Positions 8,823-15,958 of a stretch of DNA of 64,000 nt are shown here, piece by piece. The position numbers and the translations under genes were made by a program. The notes beneath the pieces were generated by a model. That model did no database searches. It saw only the letters and a program-made list of their open reading frames with translations, and had not been told where the DNA came from. The stretch covers positions 62,001 through 126,000 of the forward strand of contig NZ_OY782186.1 in the NCBI RefSeq assembly GCF_963677685.1. Direction: 5' to 3'. How positions within the stretch are numbered: the stretch's first letter is position 1; each line of letters begins with the position of its first letter. Source of the stretch: an uncultured Bacteroides sp. (lineage in GTDB: Bacteria > Bacteroidota > Bacteroidia > Bacteroidales > Bacteroidaceae).

Positions 8823-8846
8823 CCATCAAAAAAAGTCTATGTATTC

Positions 8847-9068
8847 TTAATACTCCTCTTCATTAAAGAAGAAATCCTCTTTACTGGGATAATCGGGCCA
8901 TATATCTTCTATACTCTCATAGATTTCACCTTCGTCTTCCATCTCTTGAAGATTTTCAATAACTTCAAGAGGAGCGCCCGAACGCATAGCATAATCGATA
9001 AGTTCATCCTTGGTAGCAGGCCAGGGAGCATCCTCCAATTTTGATGCTAATTCCAATGTCCAATACAT
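8847..9068 (-). CDS. DUF2795-family small protein
   Basis: 73 residues and very acidic. It begins MYWTLELASKLEDAPWPATKDELIDYA and contains SGAPLEVIENLQEM, which matches the DUF2795 pattern of small proteins that fold like a helical DNA-binding or adaptor module. The C-terminus is rich in Asp, Glu and Phe. No biochemical function is known for the family. It has its own promoter box (9126-9119) and terminator (8785-8822), so it is a single-gene unit. The strongly stereotyped sequence suggests a conserved housekeeping role. Confidence 0.8.
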   Translation of the reverse strand: MYWTLELASKLEDAPWPATKDELIDYAMRSGAPLEVIENLQEMEDEGEIYESIEDIWPDYPSKEDFFFNEEEY

Positions 9069-9118
9069 AATTTTAAAGTATTTAAAAGTGAATATTAATG
9101 CCTACCTCTATTTTTCGG

Positions 9119-9126
9119 CAAAAGTA
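9119..9126 (-). promoter_or_regulatory. Bacteroidetes -7 box for the DUF2795 gene
   Basis: The minus strand reads TACTTTTG, an exact TAnnTTTG match. It leaves a leader of roughly 45 bases before the ATG at 9068. Confidence 0.5.
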
Positions 9127-9141
9127 TAATAAAATAATTCA

Positions 9142-9702
9142 CTAGCAACGTTTATTCCAAAATATTTCTTCTTTTTTTTCAAGATAATTAATCTTGCGTG
9201 ATAAGACAAATAAATAATCAGAAAGTCTATTAATGTATGCCAGCAATTCAGTCCCCATTACAAAAGTATCCGCCAAAGCCAAAATACGCCTTTCTGCACG
9301 TCGGCAAACAGTACGACAAACATGACAAACAGCAGCCCCTCTAGCGCCTCCCGGCATAACAAACCAACGAAGAGATGGCAACATTTCATCCGCAGCATCA
9401 ATTTCACTCTCCATCAGATCAATATCTTCTTTAGTAATAATGCTCACATCATGCAAATCTACTTTCTCAACATCTGTAGCTAAATGAGAGCCCACCGCAA
9501 AGAGTTTATCTTGTACTACTGCTAGAAAATTCTTATCTCGTTCTTCCAAAAGATATGTCACCAATAAACCCAAATTGGCATTCAGTTCGTCAACCGTTCC
9601 ATAAGCCTCAAGACGAGCATCCGTTTTTGCAACTCGAGTTCCTCCAATAAGACCTGTTGTTCCCTTATCACCTGTTTTTGTGTATACTAAACTTTTCTTC
9701 AT
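9142..9702 (-). CDS. PduO-type ATP:cob(I)alamin adenosyltransferase
   Basis: 186 residues, normal for the family. It starts with the ATP-binding motif [14 protein letters not shown] (about 8-21). RWFVMPGG (about 111-118) and [11 protein letters not shown] (about 128-138) are the conserved active-site segments. It transfers the adenosyl group of ATP to cob(I)alamin, making coenzyme B12 for enzymes such as methylmalonyl-CoA mutase in the succinate-propionate pathway. It lies 45 bases after the methyltransferase-like gene on the same strand and is probably read from the same transcript. Confidence 0.93.
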   Translation of the reverse strand: MKKSLVYTKTGDKGTTGLIGGTRVAKTDARLEAYGTVDELNANLGLLVTYLLEERDKNFLAVVQDKLFAVGSHLATDVEKVDLHDVSIITKEDIDLMESEIDAADEMLPSLRWFVMPGGARGAAVCHVCRTVCRRAERRILALADTFVMGTELLAYINRLSDYLFVLSRKINYLEKKEEIFWNKRC

Positions 9703-9747
9703 GATATTAGCAATTATTCGTAATTTATAATGAACAGCAATAGAAGC

Positions 9748-10380
9748 CTAAAAGTTGACTAAATAATGTTGTTTTATCTTCTCTCTATCAAAAAAAATCA
9801 CTCCAAGATCATATAAATCAAAAGTGATTCCTACTCTCGCATCCTCCTGAATGCTACGCCACATTTCTTTCATTTTACTAGAGTAGCATATCCCATGAAT
9901 TACAAAAACAGATTTCTCAGACACTCGAGATACACAAACATCAAAAACCTCTTTCACGAATTCCGGATCGTTATAATAATGCAGATACAGAAAATCAATG
10001 GGTATATCTTTTTCCAAAAAAAGTTCCGACAAATCTGTAGCGGCAGTATAGCTAAATTCCCTTTCATTTGCCTTAAGATATATCGAAGAAGAGGATATGG
10101 GACCTACATCAACTATCGCATAAGGATGGAGCCAGTCAATGAGTCTGAGCAAAAACCTTTTCACTCTTAACAATTCGCAAGAATTGCCTCCTTCTCTAGC
10201 CAAATTAAATTTTTTCTCTTCCTTCTTCAACTCTTGATATCGTTGAGGGAGAGGCTTTCCATAAACAACCTGCGTAATGAAGTTAAAAGCAAAAGGAGAA
10301 TGTACGCCATAACCACATCTATGACGAAAACGCTTTATCCAAATGAACGGTCGCTTTAGCATTAAAAGAAAAATCATCAT
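9748..10380 (-). CDS. Bacteroidetes methyltransferase-like protein (function unproven)
   Basis: About 210 residues from the ATG at 10380 (204 from 10362). An upstream in-frame ATG at 10431 would place a strong -7 box (10410-10403) inside the gene, so the later starts are preferred. The N-terminus has basic RFRHRCGYGVHSPFAFNFIT, a signature shared by a Bacteroidetes group annotated as class I SAM methyltransferases. The segment AIVDVGPISSSSIYLKA resembles the SAM-binding loop but lacks the usual glycine pattern. Catalysis is therefore uncertain. The adenosyltransferase gene follows by 45 bases. Confidence 0.6.
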   Translation of the reverse strand: MMIFLLMLKRPFIWIKRFRHRCGYGVHSPFAFNFITQVVYGKPLPQRYQELKKEEKKFNLAREGGNSCELLRVKRFLLRLIDWLHPYAIVDVGPISSSSIYLKANEREFSYTAATDLSELFLEKDIPIDFLYLHYYNDPEFVKEVFDVCVSRVSEKSVFVIHGICYSSKMKEMWRSIQEDARVGITFDLYDLGVIFFDREKIKQHYLVNF

Positions 10381-10402
10381 ATCATATATCCATTTTGGGG
10401 CA

Positions 10403-10410
10403 CAAAGATA
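10403..10410 (-). promoter_or_regulatory. Bacteroidetes -7 box for the methyltransferase-like gene
   Basis: The minus strand reads TATCTTTG. A second match, TAAATTTG, lies at 10453-10446. The inner box argues for translation starting at 10380 or later. Confidence 0.45.
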
Positions 10411-10548
10411 CATTTTTGGAGCCTGCATCATGATAAAGTAATCTACAAATTTAGTATTCTTCTTCTGAACAGAATATTTTTAAGACAGAAATAACAAAGC
10501 ATTAAGTTTATGTTAAAAGTGAAAAATCTTCATGAGAAGACCAATATA

Positions 10549-10566
10549 GTTCGTATATTTGCGAAC
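10549..10566 (+). promoter_or_regulatory. arsR promoter embedded in a candidate ArsR operator
   Basis: GTTCG (10549-10553) and CGAAC (10562-10566) form a perfect inverted repeat. The 8-base spacer is exactly TATATTTG, a TAnnTTTG -7 box (10554-10561). A protein bound here would block promoter recognition, the usual ArsR mode. The arsR ATG is at 10581. Confidence 0.75.
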
Positions 10567-10580
10567 AACTTGAAAAAAGA

Positions 10581-10913
10581 ATGGAAGAAAACAAAAAAGA
10601 ATATAGTTTGCAACAAGAGGAAATAGCTCGCTTTGGCAAAGCTTTAGGACATCCTGCACGTATTGCAATATTACACTTCTTAGCATCACAAAGAAGTTGC
10701 TATTTTGGTGATATTCATGATGAGCTACCTATTGCCAAAGCAACAGTCTCCCAACACTTAAAAGAATTAAAAGAAGCCGGATTAATACAAGGAGAGATAG
10801 AACCTCCCAAAGTCAAATATTGCATAAATGCAACAAACTGGACTCTAGCACAAAAGTTGTTCGCTACTTTCTTCAGAGAATGTGAAGGCACAAAAGAGCA
10901 GTGTTGCAAATAA
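10581..10913 (+). CDS. arsR: ArsR/SmtB-family metalloregulator
   Basis: 110 residues: a single winged-helix domain with the recognition helix TVSQHLKELKEAGLI (about 55-69). Cysteines at 40, 81, 101, 108 and 109 could bind trivalent arsenic. C40 in SCYFGDI lies at the start of the HTH, and the C-terminal CC pair resembles other arsenic-responsive members. It should repress the operon and leave the DNA on binding As(III) or an organoarsenical. It is the first gene of arsR-arsE-arsF-arsG-permease. The promoter sits inside an inverted repeat, and a second inverted repeat lies just after the stop. Confidence 0.9.
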   Translation: MEENKKEYSLQQEEIARFGKALGHPARIAILHFLASQRSCYFGDIHDELPIAKATVSQHLKELKEAGLIQGEIEPPKVKYCINATNWTLAQKLFATFFRECEGTKEQCCK

Positions 10914-10929
10914 AAAATTTATCAACAAT

Positions 10930-10957
10930 GTTCGTTGTTCGACGAATAACAACGAAC
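10930..10957 (+). promoter_or_regulatory. Inverted repeat between arsR and arsE (second operator or mRNA hairpin)
   Basis: GTTCGTTGTT (10930-10939) is the exact reverse complement of AACAACGAAC (10948-10957), with an 8-base loop. The outer GTTCG/CGAAC arms are the same as in the arsR promoter operator. A nested TTCG-A-CGAA is at the centre. Confidence 0.65.
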
Positions 10958-10978
10958 AAAATAAAAAACTAAAAAGAA

Positions 10979-11212
10979 ATGGAAATTAAAGTATTAGGAA
11001 CAGGATGCGCAAGCTGCAAAGCTTTGTACGAAACAGTAAAACAAGCAGTCAACGAACTCGGCATAGAAGCCCAAATCATAAAAGAAGAAGATCTTACCAA
11101 AATTATGGATTACAATGTCATGAGACTTCCCGCATTAGTTATAGACGAAAAGGTTGTATCAGCCGGAAAGAAACTCTCTTTGCAGGAAACAAAAACATTA
11201 ATCAGTAAATAA
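10979..11212 (+). CDS. arsE: Small thioredoxin-fold redox protein, ArsE-like
   Basis: 77 residues, a minimal thioredoxin fold. The redox motif is C10-A-S-C13 in GTGCASCK, and the cis-Pro region is MRLPALVIDEK. This family (redox-active disulfide protein 2) occurs with ArsF and ArsG in Bacteroidetes arsenic clusters, where ArsE/ArsF are linked to reduction of nitroaromatic arsenicals. It lies 65 bases after arsR and 10 before arsF. The symbol rests on gene order plus fold. A general thiol-disulfide role serving the next genes is the alternative. Confidence 0.78.
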   Translation: MEIKVLGTGCASCKALYETVKQAVNELGIEAQIIKEEDLTKIMDYNVMRLPALVIDEKVVSAGKKLSLQETKTLISK

Positions 11213-11222
11213 TAAACAGCAG

Positions 11223-11663
11223 ATGAAACAGCTATTATTAATTACGGCGATAGTAATATTCGCCTTTTCATCATGCAACAACAAAAATTCTCAAAGCTCA
11301 AAATCAAACCATGCAGACTCTATCCAAAGTGATCGAGTAGAAGTACTTTATTTTCATGGGAAACAGCGTTGCATTACTTGCCGTGCTATAGAGCTTCACA
11401 CAAAAGAACTCTTAGATAGTTTATATAATAAAGAATTAGGCAACGGCAAGGTTACATTCCGCATCATTGACATTTCAACAAAAAAAGGGGAAGCAATCGC
11501 TGATAAATATGAGGTTACGTGGTCATCCCTTTTCATCAATCAATGGCGAGAAGGAAAAGAAATACGAAATAATATGACTGAATTTGCATTTTCAAATGCA
11601 AAAGGAAATCCAAAGGAATTCAAAGTGGGATTGGAGAAAGAGATAAATCAATTGTTGAAATAG
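11223..11663 (+). CDS. arsF: ArsF-like lipoprotein (nitrophenyl compound nitroreductase subunit family)
   Basis: 146 residues. A lipoprotein signal ends in FSSC with the lipidated Cys at 18. A Ser/Asn-rich linker follows, then a thioredoxin-like domain with HGKQRC50-ITC53. Family members are named ArsF and are linked to organoarsenical nitro-group reduction with ArsE. The protein should sit on the periplasmic face of a membrane. The spacing to arsE (10 bases) and arsG (7 bases) shows one operon. The enzymatic claim comes from family knowledge and not from this sequence. Confidence 0.8.
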   Translation: MKQLLLITAIVIFAFSSCNNKNSQSSKSNHADSIQSDRVEVLYFHGKQRCITCRAIELHTKELLDSLYNKELGNGKVTFRIIDISTKKGEAIADKYEVTWSSLFINQWREGKEIRNNMTEFAFSNAKGNPKEFKVGLEKEINQLLK

Positions 11664-11670
11664 TTCGCTC

Positions 11671-12381
11671 ATGCAGACAATACAGGCCATCATTGATAGC
11701 AGCAACACTCCACTAATAACAGCTTTTCTATTAGGCTTGTTAACAGCAGTGAGCCCTTGTCCGCTAGCGACCAACATCACCGCCGTAGGTTTTATCAGCA
11801 AAGACATAGAAAAGAAGCAGACCATATTTAGAAATGGGCTGCTTTATACCCTAGGAAGAATGATAACCTACACAACACTAGGAATCATTCTAATTCCCAT
11901 ATTACGAGAAGGAAGCAGCATGTTTGCCATCCAGAAAATAATCAGTAAATATGGAGAATTAGCAATAGGCCCTTTGCTGGTATTAATTGGTGTTTTCATG
12001 CTGTGGGGAGATCGATTAAACCTGCCATCATTGGGCATACAAGGTGAAAACAGGAAAATACAGAGCATAAAAGGTGCGTTAGGAGCACTGCTGCTAGGCA
12101 TTATATATGCACTTGCTTTCTGCCCCACCAGCGGCGTTTTTTATTTCGGAATGCTTATACCAATGTCTGCAGCAGAAAACGGAGGATACCTACTCCCTCC
12201 GGTTTTCGCAATAGCAACCGGACTTCCTGTCATACTAACTGCATGGGTTTTAGCATTTAGCCTCAACAACATCGGCCGATTCTATAATCGAATGAAAACC
12301 TTTGAAAAATGGTTTCGCTATGCCGTAGCAACTCTATTTTTTATTATAGGTATCTATTATACCATAATGTATAATTTCTAA
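11671..12381 (+). CDS. arsG: ArsG-family permease (CcdA-like, aromatic arsenical efflux)
   Basis: 236 residues with about six membrane helices. LTAVSPCPLATNITAVGF near the N-terminus and AFCPTSGVFYFGMLIP in the middle place Cys-Pro pairs within helices, as in CcdA/DsbD transporters. Bacteroidetes proteins of this type adjacent to ArsE/ArsF are called ArsG and are described as effluxing aminobenzyl arsenicals. A thiol-electron transporter feeding the ArsF thioredoxin-like lipoprotein is a plausible alternative, because the CcdA fold carries reducing power. It is co-transcribed, 7 bases after arsF. Confidence 0.8.
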   Translation: MQTIQAIIDSSNTPLITAFLLGLLTAVSPCPLATNITAVGFISKDIEKKQTIFRNGLLYTLGRMITYTTLGIILIPILREGSSMFAIQKIISKYGELAIGPLLVLIGVFMLWGDRLNLPSLGIQGENRKIQSIKGALGALLLGIIYALAFCPTSGVFYFGMLIPMSAAENGGYLLPPVFAIATGLPVILTAWVLAFSLNNIGRFYNRMKTFEKWFRYAVATLFFIIGIYYTIMYNF

Positions 12382-12400
12382 TTAAATTCCCAAAAACATC

Positions 12401-13366
12401 ATGCAACAAATTGCCGACTGGATAACATATAGCATTTTCGGATTAGTTCCGACAAGTCATTTAGGAATGGCTGTCAACTTCTTCTTCTATGACACCATCA
12501 AAATACTATTATTACTATTTACCATTAGTACACTAATGGGAATCGTCAATGCTTATTTCCCTATTGACCGACTAAGAGCTTATCTCTCAACGCATAAGCT
12601 CTATGGATTGCAGTATCTTCTCGCATCCTTTTTTGGTGCTATAACACCTTTCTGCTCCTGCTCATCCATACCTTTATTTATAGGTTTTGTGAAAGGAGGA
12701 ATCCCTTTAGGCGTCACATTTGCTTTCCTTATAACCTCCCCCCTAGTCAATGAAGTAGCAGTAGCCATGTTCCTTGGAACTTTCGGCCTAAAAGCAACAC
12801 TTGTCTACACAATGAGCGGAATACTACTGGGAATGATCGGTGGCTTTATTCTTGGGAAAATGAATTTATCACGCTATCTAAGCGATTGGGTTAAACAAAT
12901 TCAAAGCAATAGTATAGCCACTACCGAAATATGGGAAAAAGAACACATCTCTTTTGGAGAAAGAATACCGACCATTATTAAGGATGCTTGGGCAATAGTT
13001 CGGGGCGTTTTACTATATGTCATCATAGGTATTGCCATTGGAGCACTAATGCATGGATTTGTTCCCAAAGGCTTTTTTGAAGAATATCTATCAAAAGACA
13101 ATCCATTAGCCATTCCTCTCGCAGTAATTATGGCCGTACCGATGTATGCCAATGCAGCAGGTATCGTACCCGTCATACAAGTTTTTGTAGCCAAAGGCAT
13201 TCCATTAGGTACAGCTATTGCCTTCATGATGGCGGTAGTAGGGCTTTCTTTCCCTGAAGCCACTTTACTGAAAAAGGTTATGACATGGAAACTTATTAGC
13301 ATTTTTTTCGGAACAGTAACCGTATTCATCATTCTATCCGGCTATTTATTCAATTGGTTCTTGTAA
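12401..13366 (+). CDS. ArsP/SO_0444-type permease
   Basis: 321 residues and about eight membrane helices in two related halves. The hallmark PFCSCSSIPLFIGF (about 86-99) and the following ITSPLVNE match the DUF318 permease family. That family includes ArsP, which exports trivalent methyl and aromatic arsenicals, and SO_0444-type metal exporters. A second conserved stretch PMYANAAGIVPVIQ lies near residue 250. It is the last gene of the ars operon, 19 bases after arsG, and is followed by a strong terminator. Context favours organoarsenical efflux, but metal efflux cannot be excluded. Confidence 0.83.
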   Translation: MQQIADWITYSIFGLVPTSHLGMAVNFFFYDTIKILLLLFTISTLMGIVNAYFPIDRLRAYLSTHKLYGLQYLLASFFGAITPFCSCSSIPLFIGFVKGGIPLGVTFAFLITSPLVNEVAVAMFLGTFGLKATLVYTMSGILLGMIGGFILGKMNLSRYLSDWVKQIQSNSIATTEIWEKEHISFGERIPTIIKDAWAIVRGVLLYVIIGIAIGALMHGFVPKGFFEEYLSKDNPLAIPLAVIMAVPMYANAAGIVPVIQVFVAKGIPLGTAIAFMMAVVGLSFPEATLLKKVMTWKLISIFFGTVTVFIILSGYLFNWFL

Positions 13367-13391
13367 AAAAGATATAGTATTTCTTTATGCT

Positions 13392-13430
13392 AAAAGCCCC
13401 TCAAAATCAATTGATTTTGAGGGGCTTTTT
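13392..13430. terminator. Bidirectional terminator between ars operon and tRNA-Leu
   Basis: A perfect long stem: AAAAGCCCCTCAAAATCA pairs with TGATTTTGAGGGGCTTTT. Flanking A and T runs allow termination on both strands. It serves the plus-strand permease and the minus-strand tRNA. Confidence 0.9.
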
Positions 13431-13437
13431 TGGGTAG

Positions 13438-13521
13438 TACCCAGACCCGGGGTCGAACCGGGATGGAAGTGAATCCACTGGTGTTTGAGACCAGCGCGTC
13501 TACCGATTCCGCCATCTGGGC
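13438..13521 (-). tRNA. tRNA-Leu (anticodon CAA)
   Basis: 84 bases on the minus strand without encoded CCA. The acceptor stem GCCCAGA pairs with TCTGGGT (first pair G-U), with discriminator A. The anticodon stem-loop CTGGT-CTCAAAC-ACCAG gives anticodon CAA, reading UUG. The long variable arm (TGGATTCACTTCCA) and the TTCGACC T-loop fit a class II leucine tRNA. Confidence 0.95.
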
Positions 13522-13533
13522 TTAATTGCGGTG

Positions 13534-13541
13534 CAAAGATA
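13534..13541 (-). promoter_or_regulatory. Promoter of tRNA-Leu
   Basis: The minus strand reads TATCTTTG 12 bases before the tRNA. A CTTG lies 19 bases further upstream (13564-13561) and can serve as the -33 element. Confidence 0.6.
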
Positions 13542-13668
13542 CTGCTTTTTTTGAATACTGCAAGAAAATGAATAGAAAAACAACTAGTAAAGAATAAAAC
13601 AAAGCCTAATAACCCCATTTTAATAAAAATAACCCTAAATTAGCGGAAAATTTTAAATCGTCAGTATC

Positions 13669-14748
13669 ATGACAAATAAGGACAACTATTGTGTAATAAT
13701 GGGAGGCGGAATTGGTAGCCGTTTCTGGCCTTTCAGTAGAACAACATTTCCAAAACAGTTTTTGGATTTTTTCGGAACAGGACGTTCCTTACTCCAACAA
13801 ACATTCGATCGGTTTAACCAAATAATCCCTACAGAGAATATACTCATTGTTACCAATGCTATATATGCAGATTTGGTAAAAGCTCAATTGCCTGATATCA
13901 AACCTGAACAGATTTTGCTTGAGCCAACACGTAGAAATACTGCTCCATGCATCGCATGGGCTTCTTACCATATCAAGGCTTTAAATCCAAATGCAAATAT
14001 CGTTGTAGCCCCATCTGATCATCTCATATTAAAAGAGAGTGAATTTTTACTTGCTGTAGAGAAAGGACTGGATTTTGTGGATCTTTCAGACAAGCTCTTA
14101 ACTCTCGGGATTAAGCCAAATAAACCAGAGACAGGTTATGGGTATATACAGATAGCAGAAAAAGAAAAAGAAAACTTCTATAAAGTAAAAACATTTACAG
14201 AAAAGCCTGAACTAGAGCTAGCTAAAGTATTTATAGAAAGTGGAGAGTTTTATTGGAATTCAGGCATTTTCATTTGGAACGTAAAAACGATCATAAAAGC
14301 GATTGAAGAACTACTTCCGGAATTGTCTGAGAATCTAGCTGTAGAAGGAATATACGGAACTCCACAAGAACAAGCTTTCATAGACACTAATTTTCCGTCA
14401 TGCCCTAATGTATCTGTAGATTTTGGTATTATGGAAAAAACCGACAACGTGTATGTCACATTAGGAGACTTTGGCTGGTCGGATTTGGGTACATGGGGAT
14501 CTTTATATGATTTATCTCCAAAGGATATGGATAAGAATGTTACATTGAAATGCCAATCGCTCATTTATGACAGCAAGAATAATATTATTGCTCTTCCTGA
14601 AGGAAAGCTTGCCGTCATAGAAGGACTAGAAGGATATATTGTCGCAGAATCTGATAATGTACTGCTTATCTGCAAACAAGAAGAAGAACAAGCAATCAGA
14701 AAATACGTAAATGACGCACAAATAAAAATGGGAGAAGATTATGTGTAA
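13669..14748 (+). CDS. Mannose-1-phosphate guanylyltransferase
   Basis: 359 residues. The nucleotidyltransferase signature GGGIGSRFWPFSRTTFPKQF lies at about 12-31. Conserved LLEPTRRNTAPCIAWA (about 84-99) and FTEKPELELA follow. It makes GDP-mannose from mannose 1-phosphate and GTP, a precursor for GDP-fucose and surface glycans. There is no C-terminal phosphomannose isomerase (cupin) domain, so it is the monofunctional form. No neighbouring glycan genes are present. A strong bidirectional terminator follows at 14771-14814. Confidence 0.9.
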   Translation: MTNKDNYCVIMGGGIGSRFWPFSRTTFPKQFLDFFGTGRSLLQQTFDRFNQIIPTENILIVTNAIYADLVKAQLPDIKPEQILLEPTRRNTAPCIAWASYHIKALNPNANIVVAPSDHLILKESEFLLAVEKGLDFVDLSDKLLTLGIKPNKPETGYGYIQIAEKEKENFYKVKTFTEKPELELAKVFIESGEFYWNSGIFIWNVKTIIKAIEELLPELSENLAVEGIYGTPQEQAFIDTNFPSCPNVSVDFGIMEKTDNVYVTLGDFGWSDLGTWGSLYDLSPKDMDKNVTLKCQSLIYDSKNNIIALPEGKLAVIEGLEGYIVAESDNVLLICKQEEEQAIRKYVNDAQIKMGEDYV

Positions 14749-14770
14749 AAACAGTCTACACCTCATTTAT

Positions 14771-14814
14771 AATAGCAAAAAAGGCATCTCAGATGAGATG
14801 CCTTTTTTGCTATT
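14771..14814. terminator. Bidirectional terminator between the guanylyltransferase and HIT genes
   Basis: A perfect stem AATAGCAAAAAAGGCATCTC / GAGATGCCTTTTTTGCTATT with a short AGAT loop. Internal A and T runs serve either direction. Confidence 0.9.
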
Positions 14815-14824
14815 ATAAAGAGAG

Positions 14825-15229
14825 TTATTTATTCTTAAGCCATACCTCATGTATAGCCTCCGCAATAGAGCGAAATTCGTCATCAGATAACTTCAATTTC
14901 GGATTCGAGATTATCATATCAGATTCCTTATTAATAGGAATTAAGTGAATATGAGCATGCGGTACTTCGAGCCCCATCACAGCAACACCTATCCGCTTAC
15001 AAGGAATCGCCTCTTCAATAGCTTTGCCTACTTTCTTTGCGAAAACATGCATCGCCGCTAAATCATGATCCTTCAAATCAAAAATATAATCTATTTCCTG
15101 TTTAGGAACAACCAATGTGTGCCCTTTTACCAATGGGTTAATATCCAAAAAAGCAAAAAAATCATCATTTTCAGCCACCTTATAACAAGGTATATCGCCA
15201 GCTATAATTTTACTAAAGATACTTGCCAT
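14825..15229 (-). CDS. HIT family nucleotide hydrolase/transferase
   Basis: 134 residues from the ATG at 15229; a GTG three codons upstream is less likely. The catalytic histidine triad is H91-A-H93-I-H95-LIP. FSKIIAGDIPCYKV at the N-terminus and GHTLVVPK (about 36-43) are typical of the HINT branch, which hydrolyses adenosine phosphoramidates. It follows greA on the same strand but a terminator lies between them. The cellular role of bacterial HIT proteins is poorly defined. Confidence 0.93.
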   Translation of the reverse strand: MASIFSKIIAGDIPCYKVAENDDFFAFLDINPLVKGHTLVVPKQEIDYIFDLKDHDLAAMHVFAKKVGKAIEEAIPCKRIGVAVMGLEVPHAHIHLIPINKESDMIISNPKLKLSDDEFRSIAEAIHEVWLKNK

Positions 15230-15263
15230 AATACTCACTATTAAAGGAAAACATATACTATAT

Positions 15264-15301
15264 ATAAAGAAAGGTTGAAAATTTATATCATTCTCAACCT
15301 T
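15264..15301 (-). terminator. Intrinsic terminator after greA
   Basis: On the minus strand AAGGTTGAGAAT (15301-15290) pairs with ATTTTCAACCTT (15282-15271), with one wobble. TCTTTATAT follows. Confidence 0.75.
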
Positions 15302-15312
15302 ACTAAATTCAC

Positions 15313-15777
15313 TTAAAACGAAATATTTACCACCTGTAAACTAACCTTTCCTTGCGGAACTTGAATTTCGGCAACATCACCTACCTTCTTTCCTAACAAG
15401 CCTTGAGCAATAGGTGTACTTACAGACAATTTGCCTTCTTTCAGATTAGCTTCACTCTCTGAAACAATTGTATAAACCATTTTCATACCATTTTTCAGAT
15501 TCTTCAATTCTACTTTACTTAGTATTTGAACTGAATCAGTGGTCAACTTAGACTCATCAATAATCTTTGCATCTCTAATGATAAGTTTAAGTTTATTAAT
15601 CTTCATCTCCAACATGCCTTGAGCTTCTTTAGCTGCATCATACTCCGCATTTTCAGACAAGTCCCCCTTATCCCTTGCTTCTGCAATCTGCCTTGATATC
15701 TCAGGACGATTAACAGTCTCCAGCACCCTTAGTTCTTCAACTAGTTTCTTGTAACCTTCTTCAGACATATAAGCCAT
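15313..15777 (-). CDS. greA: Transcription elongation factor GreA
   Basis: 154 residues. An N-terminal coiled-coil (about 1-75) includes RDKGDLSENAEYDAAKEAQ, whose acidic tip stimulates transcript cleavage by backtracked RNA polymerase. The C-terminal FKBP-like domain includes SVSTPIAQGLLGKKVGD. The start ATG has an unusually strong ribosome-binding site for this phylum, AAGGAGG about 7 bases upstream. The leader of about 90 bases carries a hairpin with a U-tract at 15851-15819, a possible attenuator. Confidence 0.97.
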   Translation of the reverse strand: MAYMSEEGYKKLVEELRVLETVNRPEISRQIAEARDKGDLSENAEYDAAKEAQGMLEMKINKLKLIIRDAKIIDESKLTTDSVQILSKVELKNLKNGMKMVYTIVSESEANLKEGKLSVSTPIAQGLLGKKVGDVAEIQVPQGKVSLQVVNISF

Positions 15778-15818
15778 GACATTCCTCCTTCTTATTATTA
15801 TTAACGGTCATATAAAAC

Positions 15819-15851
15819 AAAAAAAGAATTCCAACATGGATAATGTTGGAA
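15819..15851 (-). terminator. Terminator-like hairpin inside the greA leader (candidate attenuator)
   Basis: On the minus strand TTCCAACAT (15851-15843) pairs perfectly with ATGTTGGAA (15837-15829) around a 5-base loop, followed by TTCTTTTTTTG. It lies between the greA -7 box and the greA start codon, with no ORF between. Confidence 0.7.
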
Positions 15852-15873
15852 CCCTCTCTTCTATACTTATTGG

Positions 15874-15881
15874 CAAAGATA
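15874..15881 (-). promoter_or_regulatory. Bacteroidetes -7 box for greA
   Basis: The minus strand reads TATCTTTG, an exact match. The predicted leader to the ATG at 15777 is about 90 bases. Confidence 0.55.
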
Positions 15882-15958
15882 GTACTTTAAATAACACGTG
15901 TCAAGTAAAAACAGATGCTATGTAACATATTTAACAGAATATTTTTAATTATCGTAAC

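Larger units (their letters stand above)
8453..8846. other. 394-base gene-free region between DUF2795 gene and liaF-like operon
   Basis: No credible ORF. From right to left it holds the DUF2795 terminator (8785-8822), the interleaved inverted-repeat element (8635-8719), a small GAGCT/AGCTC hairpin (8603-8617) and the liaF-like operon promoter (8479-8486). The repeat element lies outside the transcripts predicted for both neighbours. Confidence 0.7.

Noticed and set aside
9895..10170. Plus-strand ORF inside the methyltransferase-like gene
   Set aside because: Shadow of the minus-strand gene; the composition is unlike a protein and there is no promoter box.
12901..13332. Long minus-strand ORF opposite the permease gene
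   Set aside because: It is the antisense shadow of a clear membrane permease; no start signal or promoter supports it.
13385..13618. Minus-strand ORF of 77 codons over tRNA-Leu
   Set aside because: It runs through the tRNA and the bidirectional terminator, and its product has no recognisable pattern.
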